64,000 nt of DNA, taken from positions 1 through 64,000 of the forward strand of contig VSDK01012725.1 of the NCBI GenBank assembly GCA_009767595.1, read 5' to 3'. The number at the start of each line of letters is the position of its first letter. Positions within the stretch are counted from its first letter, which is position 1. Position numbers and translations under genes: made by a program. Positions 33,366-44,990 of this stretch are shown one piece after another. Below the pieces are notes generated by a model that had not been told where the DNA came from, ran no database searches, and was given only the letters and a program-made list of their open reading frames with translations. Origin of the DNA: Symbiodinium kawagutii (Eukaryota > Sar > Dinophyceae > Suessiales > Symbiodiniaceae).

Positions 33366-33437
33366 TCCTTCATAGCTCAGCAGGGTGCTGGCCAGTTGCA
33401 ATTTGGCTGCAGCCTCCGACGCGACATGGGTTGGCTG
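33366..33437 (-). CDS. Candidate exon, TPR-like
   Basis: Acceptor CATCCCAG|CAG|CCA (two in-phase AGs). Reads VASEAAAKLQLASTLLSYEG. The donor is unclear because GAAGGAGGGAAATGCGC lacks a GT, so a GA or GC donor, both known in dinoflagellates, would be needed. Confidence 0.5.
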
Positions 33438-34312
33438 CTGGGATGTGAATGGTGAATCATGCATGGAAATGGTCGATGCATGTAATGACGGCTATATCAT
33501 GGATGAGAATGGTCAATTCATGTATGACATCGGTTGAGAATAGTGGATCATCATGGATAATACTGATGTTAACAATAGATAATTAGTGGATGACGGTTGA
33601 AAGTGAATTGATGGTTGAGCCCGACCGGACCATTGTGAACAAACTTAGGATTGGTTTCATTATATACTAGTTATATACTAGTATCCATATTTGTACAACC
33701 CCAGCGAAACTCCCAAAAGAAACAACCGGCACGAAAAATCCACAAAGAAAAGCCCAACGAAATTCCCAAACAAGGTTTTTGAATATGGATGGATCATTAA
33801 TCACTACCAACCACCAAGCACAATACTAGTTTGTCTCCCCTTGTTATGGATCTATCATCAAGCATTACCAATAATTAAGCACAAAAGGGTTGTATCTATA
33901 CTTTATATCATGATATGACCATTGATAATCATCAATATAACCCATTAATCAATTAATTACAACCAGTTTTCTATAATTGATATAACCACCAATCATGATA
34001 TAATAGCAATGATCGTATTATTATGGATCTATCATCAACCGTTAATACTGTGATAAAATCATGAATCAGTCATTGGCAATCAACATTAATAGTTGTATCG
34101 TTATGGGTTTATCGTCAACCATAAGTACTATGATATAACTATGACCATGAATTACTAATCATCAACGATAATGGTCATAGTTATAGTTATATCATAAGTT
34201 TAAAAAACATTAATTATCAGTAATTAACGACATTACTGATCATCGATGATTACTTACTTACTAATCATCAACGATTCTGATGGTCAGGTTTACTATGATG
34301 GCGGTACTTCAC

Positions 34313-34390
34313 GTTCAGCTGCCTCTGCTGAGGCATCCCGGGCAGCCGCGAAGAAGGGAACCGCCTGACAGCCCCAGCGGTGCAAAATCG
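34313..34390 (-). CDS. Candidate exon, TPR-like
   Basis: Bounded by TCGCTTCAG|CGATTTTG and GGCAGCTGAAC|GTGAAG. Reads ILHRWGCQAVPFFAAARD, then ASAEAAE and one base. The two leading bases complete an Ala codon with 36070-36109. Confidence 0.6.
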
Positions 34391-34480
34391 CTGAAGCGAA
34401 TTGACGGCAAATGAAATGATGGTTGATACCTTATCTAAATCTAAAACCAGCCTAGTAAAGGTTTTGAATTTTGATAATTG

Positions 34481-34593
34481 ATACCCTTTGGTAAACTAAC
34501 ATGGCAATGGAAAAGCCTAATGGTAGGAAAACCCACTGGGAAATCATCCATTTATGGCGGATGTTCCATGGCCATGTTAGTGTACCAGAGGGG
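34481..34593. mobile_element. Family C hairpin element
   Basis: TACCCTTTGGTAAACTAACA faces CATGTTAGTGTACCAGAGGG. The inner arms ATGGCAATGG/CCATGGCCAT also pair. Confidence 0.85.
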
Positions 34594-34614
34594 AACTCGG
34601 ATGTGCATCTTATG

Positions 34615-34719
34615 CTACCCTCTGGTGAACCAACCTGGCAATGGAAAACCACCATATTGTATAGAGAAACCCTGGTAAACCATCAAGAATTTGTGGATTT
34701 TCCATCGCCAGGGTAGTTC
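34615..34719. mobile_element. Family C hairpin element, right arm eroded
   Basis: TACCCTCTGGTGAACCAACC start and GGATTTTCCATCGCCAGGGT end. Confidence 0.75.
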
Positions 34720-34744
34720 ACCAACATGTAACCAGGCTTATTTT

Positions 34745-34845
34745 GGTGGTTTCTCAAGCCATAGGGGACCCCAAACTTATGGTTGGTTTTTTCATAAGCA
34801 ACGCTGAACATAGAATGATAACTGGTGGTAGCTCTATTTTGAGAG
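34745..34845. mobile_element. Family A hairpin element
   Basis: GGTGGTTTCTCAAGCCATAG start and GGTAGCTCTATTTTGAGAGG end: mixed subtypes. Confidence 0.7.
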
Positions 34846-35907
34846 GTTATATCCCAAAACTAACCCAACTACACTTTCAAGAACGGGTGAACGATGGCTG
34901 GCTGCTGGTTCATTGATGATTTCATGATGATCACTTGATGCTTAATTTCTGCTTGATTGAGGGTCAAATGATGATGGTTCATTCATGATTAAAGGTTGAT
35001 CACTGGCTAGGACAGGTTGAATATAGTTGTTGGTGGCTGGCTGGTGATGGATTGACCATGATCGAGGATGAACCATGAGTGATACTCAGCAAAATGGCAA
35101 ACAATGGTTGATAGTGGTTAATCAATGTTCATCAACTGAGAGTAAACTCAACAACTTGTTGTTTGATAAACAGGATTTAACTCAGTTGATAAACTGACAG
35201 TAAACAGTAATAAGTAAGGACTGTTGATAGTGGTCGTTGATGAGCCTTGATGATGGCAAACAATGGCTAATAATAACGATGAGTACTGGCTGGAACTGGG
35301 TGACAAGTGTTGTTGTTGAATGACAATAAACTACACTTCATCAGTCGGCTTATGATGGTTGATCAAAGAGCTGATGACCAGCAATCGTGTCAGGATAAAA
35401 GGCGATCCTGGTTTCGGTATTGATCGTCAAGGATGCTGAATGATGCTTGACAAAAGGCAACATGTAACCCGAAATACGATTTCTGGCGGTCACAACAATC
35501 CTCTACCATGCTCAAGTAAAAGCTGATCGTCGCTATTACTGATTCGGATTCTATGCAGCTGCTGGCAAGGTCACAATATGTCACGACTGTCTGATATGCT
35601 CATTGGTTCTACCGGTACCGTAGATCCAAATTTGTAAACCACCCGTTTAATGATAAATAGCGGGTGCTTAAAACCCAAATAAGGTTAGCTTAATATGGAT
35701 CATGGAAACCACTGTTTGTGGGAAAATGGTTCTTCAATGTTCACAACAAAACGATTGACTGCGATGATGACTGATGTGTCAATTTCCAGGCATGTCCCCG
35801 AAGAAGGCTTGTGACTCCATACTAAGCCGATCATGACCAGCAACAATGGTCAATCCCATAGGTTTAATGATTGGGGGTGTAGCATTTTAATGGGAAACCA
35901 CTTGGCT
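34846..35907. other. Intron-like DNA
   Basis: TGATGGTTGA word repeats. No exon-like island. Confidence 0.5.
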
Positions 35908-36022
35908 TACCCTCTGGGGAACTAACATGGCAATGGAAAATTCACCATAAATGGATGATTTCCCAGGGTTTCTCTACAAAATATGGTGATTTTCCATTGC
36001 CGTGTTAGTTTACCAAAGGGTA
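35908..36022. mobile_element. Family C hairpin element
   Basis: TACCCTCTGGGGAACTAACA faces GTGTTAGTTTACCAAAGGGT. Inner arms TGGCAATGGAAAA and TTTTCCATTGCC. Confidence 0.9.
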
Positions 36023-36069
36023 GTTGGGAGGATACCTCCTATTTTTATCAACCAGGGTGGCACACGTAC

Positions 36070-36109
36070 CTCCATCCGGGGCCTCCCACTTGGTCAGATC
36101 ACTCGGATG
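36070..36109 (-). CDS. Candidate exon of giant gene
   Basis: Bounded by CTTACGCAG|CATCCG and GATGGAG|GTACGT. Reads HPSDLTKWEAPDG plus one base. Phases fit both neighbours. Confidence 0.5.
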
Positions 36110-36225
36110 CTGCGTAAGACTTGCCCCAAGCATCCCCAGCCGCGACCAGCTACCCCATCCCAAAAATGATGCTTGGTGTCTCATAGATTCCCTGTGAAAC
36201 TTTCAGTTTTGAATGACTTTATAGA

Positions 36226-36245
36226 TAAATATATATATATATATT
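36226..36245. repeat. (TA)n tract
   Basis: About eight TA units. Another TA tract lies at 36469-36483. Confidence 0.85.
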
Positions 36246-36358
36246 AAAGATAGGGAGATAGATATATGTATGTATATATGTATGTAGTCCATCGAATCCC
36301 TCAAAAAACATCCAAAAAATCGCTTCGAAACTGTGGCCGGAACCCATCGTGAACTCAC

Positions 36359-36400
36359 GTCGGCCTGCCGCAGGAGCTCGCACGCCTCTTGCGACTCGGC
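36359..36400 (-). CDS. Candidate 42-nt exon, TPR-like
   Basis: Bounded by CCCAACCAAG|GCCGAG and CAGGCCGAC|GTGAGT (consensus donor). Reads AESQEACELLRQAD, phase 0 both ends. Confidence 0.65.
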
Positions 36401-36496
36401 CTTGGTTGGGTTCGCTCAGTGCTGAGATCCATAAGCCAAGCATATGATAAGGCTAATATCAACCATATACCTATATATATATATGGTAGGGGATAT

Positions 36497-36599
36497 GGTG
36501 GTTTCTCAAAATAGGGAGCCCCAAAAATGGCTGGTTTATTACTATAAATGATTGATATTGGACGATTTGGGTGGTACCCCTATTTTGGGAAACCACCAT
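36497..36599. mobile_element. Family A hairpin element flanked by duplicated sequence
   Basis: GGTGGTTTCTCAAAATAGGG faces CCCTATTTTGGGAAACCACC. ATATGGTAGGGGATAT lies immediately before and again just after the element. Confidence 0.9.
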
Positions 36600-37034
36600 A
36601 TATATGGTAGGGGATATAGGTGATAATTACTATGATCCATCAACAAGGCTAATGTAAACCATCAATAATGGCTGGTCAATGGTCAATAATGGGGGATGAG
36701 AACCAACAATTATAGGGGAGATATATTAAAAATTATATGACAACCACCAAGAATAGGTGATAATTATCTATGAACCATCAATAATAGGTGAAAATAACCA
36801 TCAATAACATGGCAATATTAACTATCAATTAATATGACTATCAACCATGAGGCTAATATTAACCAGCAATAATAGGTGATGATTAACTATGGTAATGCTT
36901 ATTAGGGATATACCAGCTATATATGGCTAATGGTTAATAATAGGGTAGTATAAGTAGTAATGGTAGGGGATACAGGTGATAGTTAAGTCATCTTACTTAA
37001 CCATTACTTAAGCCATGGGTTTAGTAATGTGGCG

Positions 37035-37148
37035 AGCTGGGGCAAGGCTTTAACCATCAATCATAGGGGATCTTGACCAATAATAGTAGGGAAAACAATG
37101 GGTAATGATGGGGAACCAAGGGTGCAGGGTTTTGACCCGTAGCCATAT
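37035..37148. mobile_element. Family B hairpin element
   Basis: Reverse orientation: AGCTGGGGCAAGGCTTTAAC start, CAGGGTTTTGACCCGTAGCC end. Confidence 0.75.
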
Positions 37149-37250
37149 GGTGGTTTCTTAAAATGGCGGACACCAAAAATGGTTGGTTCAATGCTAGAAC
37201 TTGTTAATTAGACGATTGATCTAACCAGTGATATGGGAATGTGTTCACCA
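37149..37250. mobile_element. Family A relic
   Basis: GGTGGTTTCTTAAAATGGCG and AAATGGTTGGTTCAATGCTA are kept. The right arm is lost. Confidence 0.5.
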
Positions 37251-38395
37251 TACTTAAGGTTCGATTATTGCCAAACCACCCATATAAGTGCGATAAATCA
37301 CCAGCGATTTCAAGTCAACTAGGGGTTAACTATCATTAACAGCTATTGAAAATCATTACTGGTGGCGATCATTCGGTTGAGGGGTTCAGCAAGCAATATT
37401 GTTGATGGTTCCTGTTAAATCCCCCTGTGCTCAGCCCGCTTGTTCACCACCGTTTAACATCACTAATCATTTTGTCAACCTCTCTTGCTGTTTGAATCTC
37501 CTATTCACCATGGTTTCAACGAGTATCTCTACTTCCATGGTCCACCATCTGTACTCACCATGGTTATGAAGCGTTACAAACATTATCAGCAATCAAAAAC
37601 AATCATCAACAGTGACTATCAACCGATGTGGCTGACAATTGAACGGCTTATCCGCGGCTATTCTCAACCGGTGGATGGTATGCCCTGGAATTGACCAGCA
37701 CAATCTTGTGCCACCAATAAGCATCATTGAGCCGGCTATTAAACAGCTCACTCGCCAACTATTGCTCATAACCGGCCATCACTGACACCATCAACCAGTC
37801 TGAATCATCACTCTCCATCAATTAGCCCCTGTAGTTACTGGCTATTCTTCGTCATCGACCCCCTATCATCGACCAACATTAACCCTCAATAACGGCTATC
37901 AAAAAGCATTGAACATCACTATCAGCCCCCACTCGCCCTTGCTTTTGACCATCCTCGACCATTTTAAACAAATCATCAAATCCCAAACGCACATCGTTCA
38001 CAATAACGAACCAGGTCATCAAATAAGCACGGTCAACCACAATTAGGCATTACCAACCATGAATATCAAGAATGCTTGACTAATAGTGATGAACGATTAT
38101 AAACCATAAACTCCCGCATAGCAATGGATATCTGCTATTTAGCAATGACCATAGATAAACATCAATTACCACTACCACTGTGTGAGTATTGATTATCAAC
38201 CCGCTGATCACTAGCAACTATGAACTACCACTTGCAGCCATCTATCATCGAGCAGCTCACCGTTCTGAAGCATCGCAAACCCATCATAAGCCCATCATTT
38301 AGTCATCAAATCACCGTCATTCCACCATCACTTGCCAACCACCCACGCTTGACCTCCATCCCTTCACGGTTCACCACCCCTCAAGGGCCAGAAAC
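37251..38395. other. Intron-like DNA
   Basis: ATCACC/AACCATC word repeats. A small plus-strand open frame at 37485-37694 lacks support. Confidence 0.5.
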
Positions 38396-38425
38396 TGCTG
38401 CCGCCGCCGTGCACAAAGCCAGGCC
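38396..38425 (-). CDS. Candidate 30-nt micro-exon
   Basis: Bounded by CGCAGCCAAG|GGCCTG and GCGGCAGCA|GTTTCT. Reads GLALCTAAAA, phase 0 both ends, matching the next exon AESQEACELL. Confidence 0.5.
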
Positions 38426-39067
38426 CTTGGCTGCGGGGTCGCTGCCTCAGGAACAGCTGCAGTGATTAAGGATGGATAAGGATGGCTTCAGGATGGGTTT
38501 GTGATGATTAAGGATGGTTGATAGTGGTTAATAGTGCTCAATAGTGGTCAATTGATGGTTAATAGTGGTTACTAGTGGTGGCAATAATAGTGGCAATCGA
38601 TGACTATAGTTAGTATGAATGGATAATAATCATAATGGTTCATAGCAAGTCTTGACAATAGCAATGTCAAATAACTTTTTATGTTTGAGCATTGACAATC
38701 AATGGTGACAATAATAGCAATGATGACTTATCATAACTACTATTGACACAGTAACTTATCATAACAACAATAGTAGCAAGTGTTCCCGTATTAGTAATTG
38801 GTAGCTATAACTAGCAACAACATTGTTAATAAACCATAGTGGTAGATCATGGTCGCTAATACTGGCCAAGAAAGATAAGCGCTAAAATTTGAACTTGATA
38901 ATGATAGACAATGATGATCAGTAATGGTTTTTCTTAGTTGCTAATCATTAACAAAAGTTCAGAATCTTGAGAGTTGTTTTCATGATGCTGATAGTGGTAA
39001 CATCAACAATCGCTATGAATGAGCGGCTGATAGCGATCTGAATGAGCATATTCAACAATGGTAAGTG
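38426..39067. repeat. Degenerate AATAGTGGTT word array
   Basis: GGTTGATAGTGGTTAATAGT-like words dominate 38500-38600. No exon. Confidence 0.6.
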
Positions 39068-39193
39068 ACAAGACAGTGGATCAAAACCCCGTACCCCTGG
39101 TTCCCCTTTCATTAACCATTGTTTTGCCTATGATTTGGTTGGTTATTATAAGCCATCGTTGATGATCAATAGTGACCCATAGCCACAAGACAG
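39068..39193. mobile_element. Family B hairpin element with 9-bp target-site duplication
   Basis: ACAAGACAG at 39068-39076 is repeated at 39185-39193 directly flanking the element (TGGATCAAAACCCCGTACCC ... AATAGTGACCCATAGCC). Confidence 0.9.
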
Positions 39194-39366
39194 AACAAAC
39201 CTTTAGAACGACGAAGTGCAGCAGATCCCAGGTCCTGCGACGCCTCGTTTCCAAGGCTATGAGGCGGAGATGCATCGTCTCTCGACGTGATGGTTGTGGT
39301 ACTAGCTGGGGGTACCCCACCGGTTATCCTCCAGTTTATTGACCATTGATAGTAGTCATAGTAGTA

Positions 39367-39488
39367 AACTAGGGGGCCAACCAAATCATCTATTGATAGT
39401 CATCATTAGTCATCTATCTATATCGATTTTCAATCGTTGATAGCACTAAACCAACCACTTTTGGGGTTCCCTGTTTTGAGAAACTGCC
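39367..39488. mobile_element. Family A hairpin element, diverged
   Basis: AAACTAGGGGGCCAACCAAA start, TTCCCTGTTTTGAGAAACTG end. Core CACTAAACCAACCA. Confidence 0.6.
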
Positions 39489-39882
39489 TTGTCAATACTA
39501 GGTATCATTGTTTCGATACTGCTATCTATTTGAGAGGTGTATGCGAAGGCGTGCATGTTCTCGATGTGTGTGTTGAAGTGCATATCAGTAGTTCGTACTA
39601 ATTCCAAGGTGCATACCGGCGTGTTACAACGATAACCAAAGATAAGACGATCATCAGTTGGGTAGGATCAATAGGAAACGTTCGGGTGATTCGGCCGTAT
39701 TAGTTGAACATGACACAATCGACAAAGACGATGCTTTGTGTTTAATAATAATGTAATGTCATTGACAATACGGCGATGGGCTGAAGCCTGTACACCTTCT
39801 GTTCACTTGCCAATCCTGCGGCTGCTATTGATTGGTAGCCAAACTAAAAATGATATTCATTAGTGATTGCAAGCCGTATATT

Positions 39883-39970
39883 GATATATTGATCAACAAG
39901 AGTATGAACAAGGATGCATTGATCGACAATAGTATCAACAAGGATATATTGATCAACAAGAGTATCAACT
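39883..39970. repeat. 30-bp tandem repeat
   Basis: Three copies of ATATTGATCAACAAGAGTAT-type units. Confidence 0.85.
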
Positions 39971-40207
39971 ACACTCATATCCTCTGTAGATCATTGATAA
40001 TCAGTGGTATCAACAATATGCTCAGCAGCATTATCAACATTGACCATCGATAACTATATCAGTTCATAGATGTCGATAGCCTAGAATCACCGGAGTCAAC
40101 CAAATCTAGCAATGACCAGGTCAATAGCATAGCAAGTGACAGTTGACTTGCAAGAACAACTATGTGATAGATAGCTGATGCGCGCAAACATCTTCTTGTT
40201 GATACAC

Positions 40208-40314
40208 GGCGTTTCTCAAAGTAAGGGTACCCCCAAATCATCCTGCATATTTACCATTATAATAGTAGTAGACCATCTATAACTTGGGGGTCCCCAAACT
40301 GGCTCGAGAAACAA
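40208..40314. mobile_element. Family A hairpin element
   Basis: GGCGTTTCTCAAAGTAAGGG start; right end GGGGGTCCCCAAACTGGCTC then GAGAAAC. Confidence 0.75.
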
Positions 40315-40543
40315 CGATCTATATAGCTGTTTAGCCATTACTGTTGGTTATTAATAATATGTTATTATTCCCTATTAATTATATAACCATAATCAGGTGG
40401 CAATGTCTACCCAGCTGGCACACTCTGCAATTGCCGGGGTGTGTTGACAACAGTGACCTGTCCGATAGCTGCGCACCATAATTAGCCATCATGAACCAAC
40501 CATTTTCAGAAACCCCCATCTAGCTGATCACCTACCAAGCAAC

Positions 40544-40623
40544 CACTCCTCGGAGCCGCTCCTCCCCCTGTGCTTAGCCGGGCTTCCCAGGAGTTCGGCT
40601 GCCTCCTTGGCCATCGCCAGCGC
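40544..40623 (-). CDS. Candidate exon, TPR-like
   Basis: Acceptor TGGCTCAAG|GCGCTG. Reads ALAMAKEAAELLGSPAKHR, continuing SGKAKE of 41633-41706. A GT donor is only found after GGCTCCGAGGAGTG|GTTGCT, which leaves two bases and does not match 38396-38425, so the 3' border is uncertain. Confidence 0.6.
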
Positions 40624-41147
40624 CTTGAGCCAGCGTTGACTACTGCCCGGTGTTGAACGTTCGCAACGGTTGTGGCTACAGTAGTGATTAATGATGGATG
40701 TGAATCAAGCTTCTTAGTATAATAGTGGTTGATGATAATGATTGTTAAAATAAGGTCAATTGAATAAGCAATCATAGCTGTGGCTATACTATAAAGGTTA
40801 TTGATAATGCTTGATTGTCAATAATGGTTCTTTAAAATGAGAGGTTGTTGATGTGGATAAATATTCGGGTAATTCTCAACCATTACCAGCTCAGTATAGG
40901 CCTATAGTGGTGTTGTAACAATCCTATAGGATTTTTGTGTTTATAGTTGTCAGTAACAAATCTGGATATGGATCATTCTCAACCATCATTAACGACTTTG
41001 CCATTCTCAACCATGCCATGCTTCAGCGGTCAACGACTGTTTTATGACCTTTCTGACCCCTTGTTGGCCATTCTCAACACCTGCGAACAATTCTCAACCA
41101 TCGTTCACATCTTTAAACCACTCTTCACCATTTTGACCCATGAATTA

Positions 41148-41325
41148 CTACTTGGATGTCCATGCCCACTGCTCGTAACTACAGTACCATGGTATTGGGG
41201 GTTAGTCGGGGTTAGTGCACCTTACAGGGTTGCTTACTTTGCTTGTATCCCAGTTACCCCAGCCCCTTCTTCCGTTACCAACCACTATCATTAGCCATCA
41301 ACCAGCACTTGGATGTGCATGGTGC
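41148..41325. mobile_element. Possible family E relic
   Basis: TACTTGGATGTCCATGCCCA at 41149 and CACTTGGATGTGCATGG near 41312 are direct, not inverted, arms. The interior is unlike other copies. Confidence 0.3.
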
Positions 41326-41348
41326 ATGATGCCATTGCTTATTCATGC

Positions 41349-41455
41349 ATTGCCCTCTGGTGAAGTAACCTGGCAATGGAAAATCTCATCTTTTTATAGG
41401 AAACCCCAGGAAACAATGGAAAATTCCATTTTTTAATGGGAAACCCTAGGAAAGC
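41349..41455. mobile_element. Family C relic
   Basis: GCCCTCTGGTGAAGTAACCT and TGGCAATGGAAAATC start; the right terminal arm is missing. Confidence 0.6.
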
Positions 41456-41632
41456 AGCTCAAAATAGTCAATTTCAAACTGTCAGGTCAGCCAAGTGCAA
41501 CTAACCCAGCCAAGTTACAATCATTTCTATACCCCACTTAGTCATGATCACCTATCAGGTCGCCTAGTCATTGATTCCGTCACCCACCTTTTAGGCCCCC
41601 CGGGGAAGGTCGCTTCCCCCAGCAGAACTCAC

Positions 41633-41706
41633 CTCCTTGGCTTTGCCCGACCGCAGCATGGCGCTAGCCGCAGCGTGCAGTGCGCGGCCCAGGCCAGGCC
41701 TTAACG
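41633..41706 (-). CDS. Candidate exon, TPR-like
   Basis: Bounded by AGCGCTGCAG|CGTTAAG and AAGCCAAGGAG|GTGAGT (consensus donor). Reads LRPGLGRALHAAASAMLR, then SGKAKE. The two leading bases complete Ala with 42905-42974. Confidence 0.7.
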
Positions 41707-41860
41707 CTGCAGCGCTAGCCATGGGAAATTCTCCAGGTGGATGGCTTCATGGTTGGTTTGCAATAGTTATCAAGAAGGTGATATACCAACTATGATGAGT
41801 TGGTTTATCTTTGGTAAATGGTTGACAAATGGAATATTTGGGGCGACTTGGTAATAATAC

Positions 41861-41946
41861 TTCAAATAGGCCAGGGGAGAGTTGGTTTATTGCTATAAAT
41901 CATTGCTACACTGGATGATTTGGGCGTCCCACTTGAAGAAACCACC
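41861..41946. mobile_element. Family A relic
   Basis: TTCAAATAGGCCAGGGGAGA start and GGATGATTTGGGCGTCCCAC with TTGAAGAAACCACC end. Confidence 0.6.
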
Positions 41947-42802
41947 CAATGTAGCTTGCAAATCACCAACGGTGGTCAGATCTGCGGATCACCTGCTCCG
42001 GGTGCTGAAGTATTTTGGAAGTTTGGAGGTTGGCCCATCAGCCAGCCAGTGGGTTCACCAATAAATCTGAACATTGAGCACCACTAACCAATGATGGTGA
42101 ATGATGCATATAGGTAAAAACAGATAGTTGCTTGCTGTAAATTCCGTTCAACAGTGATATATGCAGCCCAGTGTGATCGTGGTCACTAGTGATGGTTCTA
42201 GTGGAGAGAAGTGCTGGGGTAGATAGTGGTGGTTAATGAAACAACCAAAGCCTTTGACAATGCTCAAAGGCACAGTCCACCAACAGTTTGAACAACAGGT
42301 CATCAAGCATCAATGAACGACCCTCAAACAGCAAGCATCAGCAAACATCAACCATGTGATAGTACAATCTCCCCATCAAAAATGCTTGCTGGTGCATCAT
42401 TGATGGTTCATGATGCTTGTTGATCATTGATGCTTAGTTCATGGTTGATGATTGATTTGTGGGCGATCGCTTGCATGATTGATAGCTGCTGATTTCCGAG
42501 GTTGTAAACGACCCCGACCATCAAGCATGACTTTTGGCTTGCTATCAAACATCAATCCAACGAGCAAACAACACACAACAAGCAAGCACACAAAAACAAA
42601 ACATCCAAACAACCCAGCCAAGCAAACAACTCCAACCAAATCCACCGGCAAGCCAAGCAAACAACCAAAAGGTCAAACCACTACACCCAGAAGCCAATCC
42701 CATAAATCAACCAACCAAAGAATCCAGGAATCAAAGAGCTACAATCACAAACAAACATTTTTTTCAACCAATCAACCACAAACAAAATCTCAACCAATCA
42801 CC

Positions 42803-42857
42803 CACAAACAAACAAACAAACAAACAAACAAACAAACAAACAAACAAACAAACAAAT
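42803..42857. repeat. (CAAA)n microsatellite
   Basis: About 13 units. It sits in A/C-rich DNA (42540-42800) that produces long spurious plus-strand frames. Confidence 0.95.
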
Positions 42858-42904
42858 ACATGTCAACCAATCACCGTCCACAAACCGCCACCAAAGCAAT
42901 CCAC

Positions 42905-42974
42905 CAATGGCTTGGCCGCTAGTGTCACTGGGAAGTCCGCACGTGTCTGAGAGCTTCTTGGCAAGATTTTGAGC
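42905..42974 (-). CDS. Candidate exon, TPR-like
   Basis: Bounded by TTGTTCTTGCAG|GCTC and AAGCCATTG|GTGGAT. Reads AQNLAKKLSDTCGLPS, then DTSGQAI and one base. Strong T-rich acceptor. Both junctions are in phase. Confidence 0.7.
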
Positions 42975-43662
42975 CTGCAAGAACAAACTGCCCCCCCCGG
43001 TCACAACAACGGCAGCCAAACAATGGAGATACGACCACACAAGTTCCATGAGCTGCTGAAATTGGAGTGGCCTGAAACAAATTCATTTCGCAATGTTCAT
43101 AAGGCATGTCAAATCCCAGGTGGTGACAGGCCTAAAGGCTGCGCTGGTTGACAGCTTGGTAGGGATCCCCACCATGCTTCCCTGAACCCTGCACCGTTGG
43201 CTGGTTGTTTCATGGTAGAAAATGCTGGGGCCCCACCACTTTGCATCCCGCAGTGTTCACCATAATCCGTAGCAACCACGTGGAGAATCCCGAGCCATGG
43301 CCAACCATTCGGAATGCACAACCATGACCAAGATTTGGCGACCTATGACTAATTCGCTTATGATCAATGGTGGTTACTGCCTGGTGTTGCCTTAAGTACT
43401 GATGAGCATCGCGGACCATATAATATGATCATTATGCTACACCCATATTATTTGCCTTTCTTAACTCCTAACCATGGTGAATCACTGACCACCATATTAA
43501 CCACCTATCATCAGCCATGCTTAATCCGAACCAGTATCAACCTCCTCGCCGTGGTCCTCACGCTGTTGTTGCGGGTTTCCGGCTGAAAACGGTCACTTTG
43601 TGGCTTCTGATTCGATGATAACTGAATATAAATGTTTGGGGGGGTCCCTATTTTGAGAAACA

Positions 43663-44383
43663 CCAATCTATGATGGTGAAAATACCCTAGTGCTGGCATA
43701 CCTTGGGAAACTGGGGCTGATTTCGTCCAAACACCTTCTCACAAGGTGTTTGGAGCACTAGGGATATATTACCACTCAAGAAATTGGTGCGCTATAGATA
43801 GATAATGATTGATCAGCCGCTTAATTCCTGGCTCATAAACCTGTCGTGAACCATATTTATTTATAGGCTGGTTGATCACCTGGCTGCGAGGGAATGGTGA
43901 TGCTTGATCAAGGATGGTCGCCTGGTGGTGGCCGATCCAACCCAACTTATCACTGGGATTGTTGGGTGATTTTACGGGTGATTGCTATGGCTAGCTTTAC
44001 CTCAATCATCCAAGGAGATTCAGTGCCAAACCCACCTCTGGCTGTGGACAAATGATGTACCAAGCAAAAAGCCATGGAATTCCCTCCGGATCGTTTCAGG
44101 GATCCGAGCGAGGGACCATTGAGAACCCAATGATTATCCGAACAGCAGGGAACACCCCTTTTTACGGCGTAGATGATTCCTCAGGATAGAAATTCCTGAC
44201 ACCAGAGACAGAAACGCGTGATTTTGGGGACACAAACTCAGATCCTGACACCAAAGTTTTGGGGATTGGAACGATCCAAAACGATGAAATACAGTGCCAC
44301 CTTAACCATATCCACCAGTCATCCAACGCCTAACCCCCACCCCCACACCCACCCACCCATCCTCAAACGCCTCGGCAGGACAC
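43663..44383. other. Intron-like DNA
   Basis: A half family A arm (TTTGGGGGGGTCCCTATTTT, 43635-43662) lies just before. A C-rich (CCCAC)n patch is at 44335-44360. No exon. Confidence 0.5.
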
Positions 44384-44452
44384 CTTGCTGGCGGCTGATG
44401 CAGCGTCACCCTGCTGGAGCTTCAAGGCGCTCAAGGACACCAGCAGATCCAC
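44384..44452 (-). CDS. Candidate exon, TPR-like
   Basis: Bounded by AACGGCGCTCAG|GTGGAT and GCCAGCAAG|GTGTCC, 23 codons, phase 0 both ends. Reads VDLLVSLSALKLQQGDAA, then SAASK. KLQQGD is the TPR helix-turn pattern. Confidence 0.7.
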
Positions 44453-44486
44453 CTGAGCGCCGTTTTCGAGCGCTCCGGTGATGAGT

Positions 44487-44990
44487 GATGAATGGTTGGT
44501 TAAGGGTGGTTTAATAATGGTTTAATAGTGGTAAATAATGGTAAATGAATGGTGGTTTCATAGTGGTTTAATAGTGGTTAAGAATGCTTAATAGTGATTG
44601 ATAGTGGTTTAATTGTGGCTAATAGTGCTTGATGATTGGCTATAAGGAAGCTTAATGCTAATAGTGGTTGATTGTGGTTGGTTGATAGTGGTTGATGATG
44701 CTTAATTGTGGTTCATAGTGGTTAATAGTGGCTTAATAGTGGTTGATGGTTGGCTTATACGCTATCTACAGGGTTAATTACGCTTTTATAGTGGTTCAGA
44801 GTGCTAAATAGTGGTTGATAGTGGCTAATAGTGGTTGACAATGGTTAGCTGATGGTTAACAGGGGTTGATAATGGTAAATAGGGGTTGATTGAATGTCAG
44901 TGATTGTTAATAGTGTTGATAATAGTGGTTAATAGCACTCAATAATATTGATTAATGATGGTTATTGATGGTTATTGATGGTGAATAGTC
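44487..44990. repeat. Degenerate AATAGTGGTT word array
   Basis: About 30 copies of a TAATAGTGGTTGA-like 10-14-mer, irregular spacing, no exact period. Confidence 0.75.

Noticed and set aside
42479-42950. Long Thr/Gln/Asn/Lys-rich plus-strand frames
   Set aside because: Produced by A/C-rich DNA and the (CAAA)n run; no codon bias or start context.
43140-43220. GC-rich island near 43.2 kb
   Set aside because: Could be an exon but no frame has consistent borders; the adjacent exons already join in phase without it.
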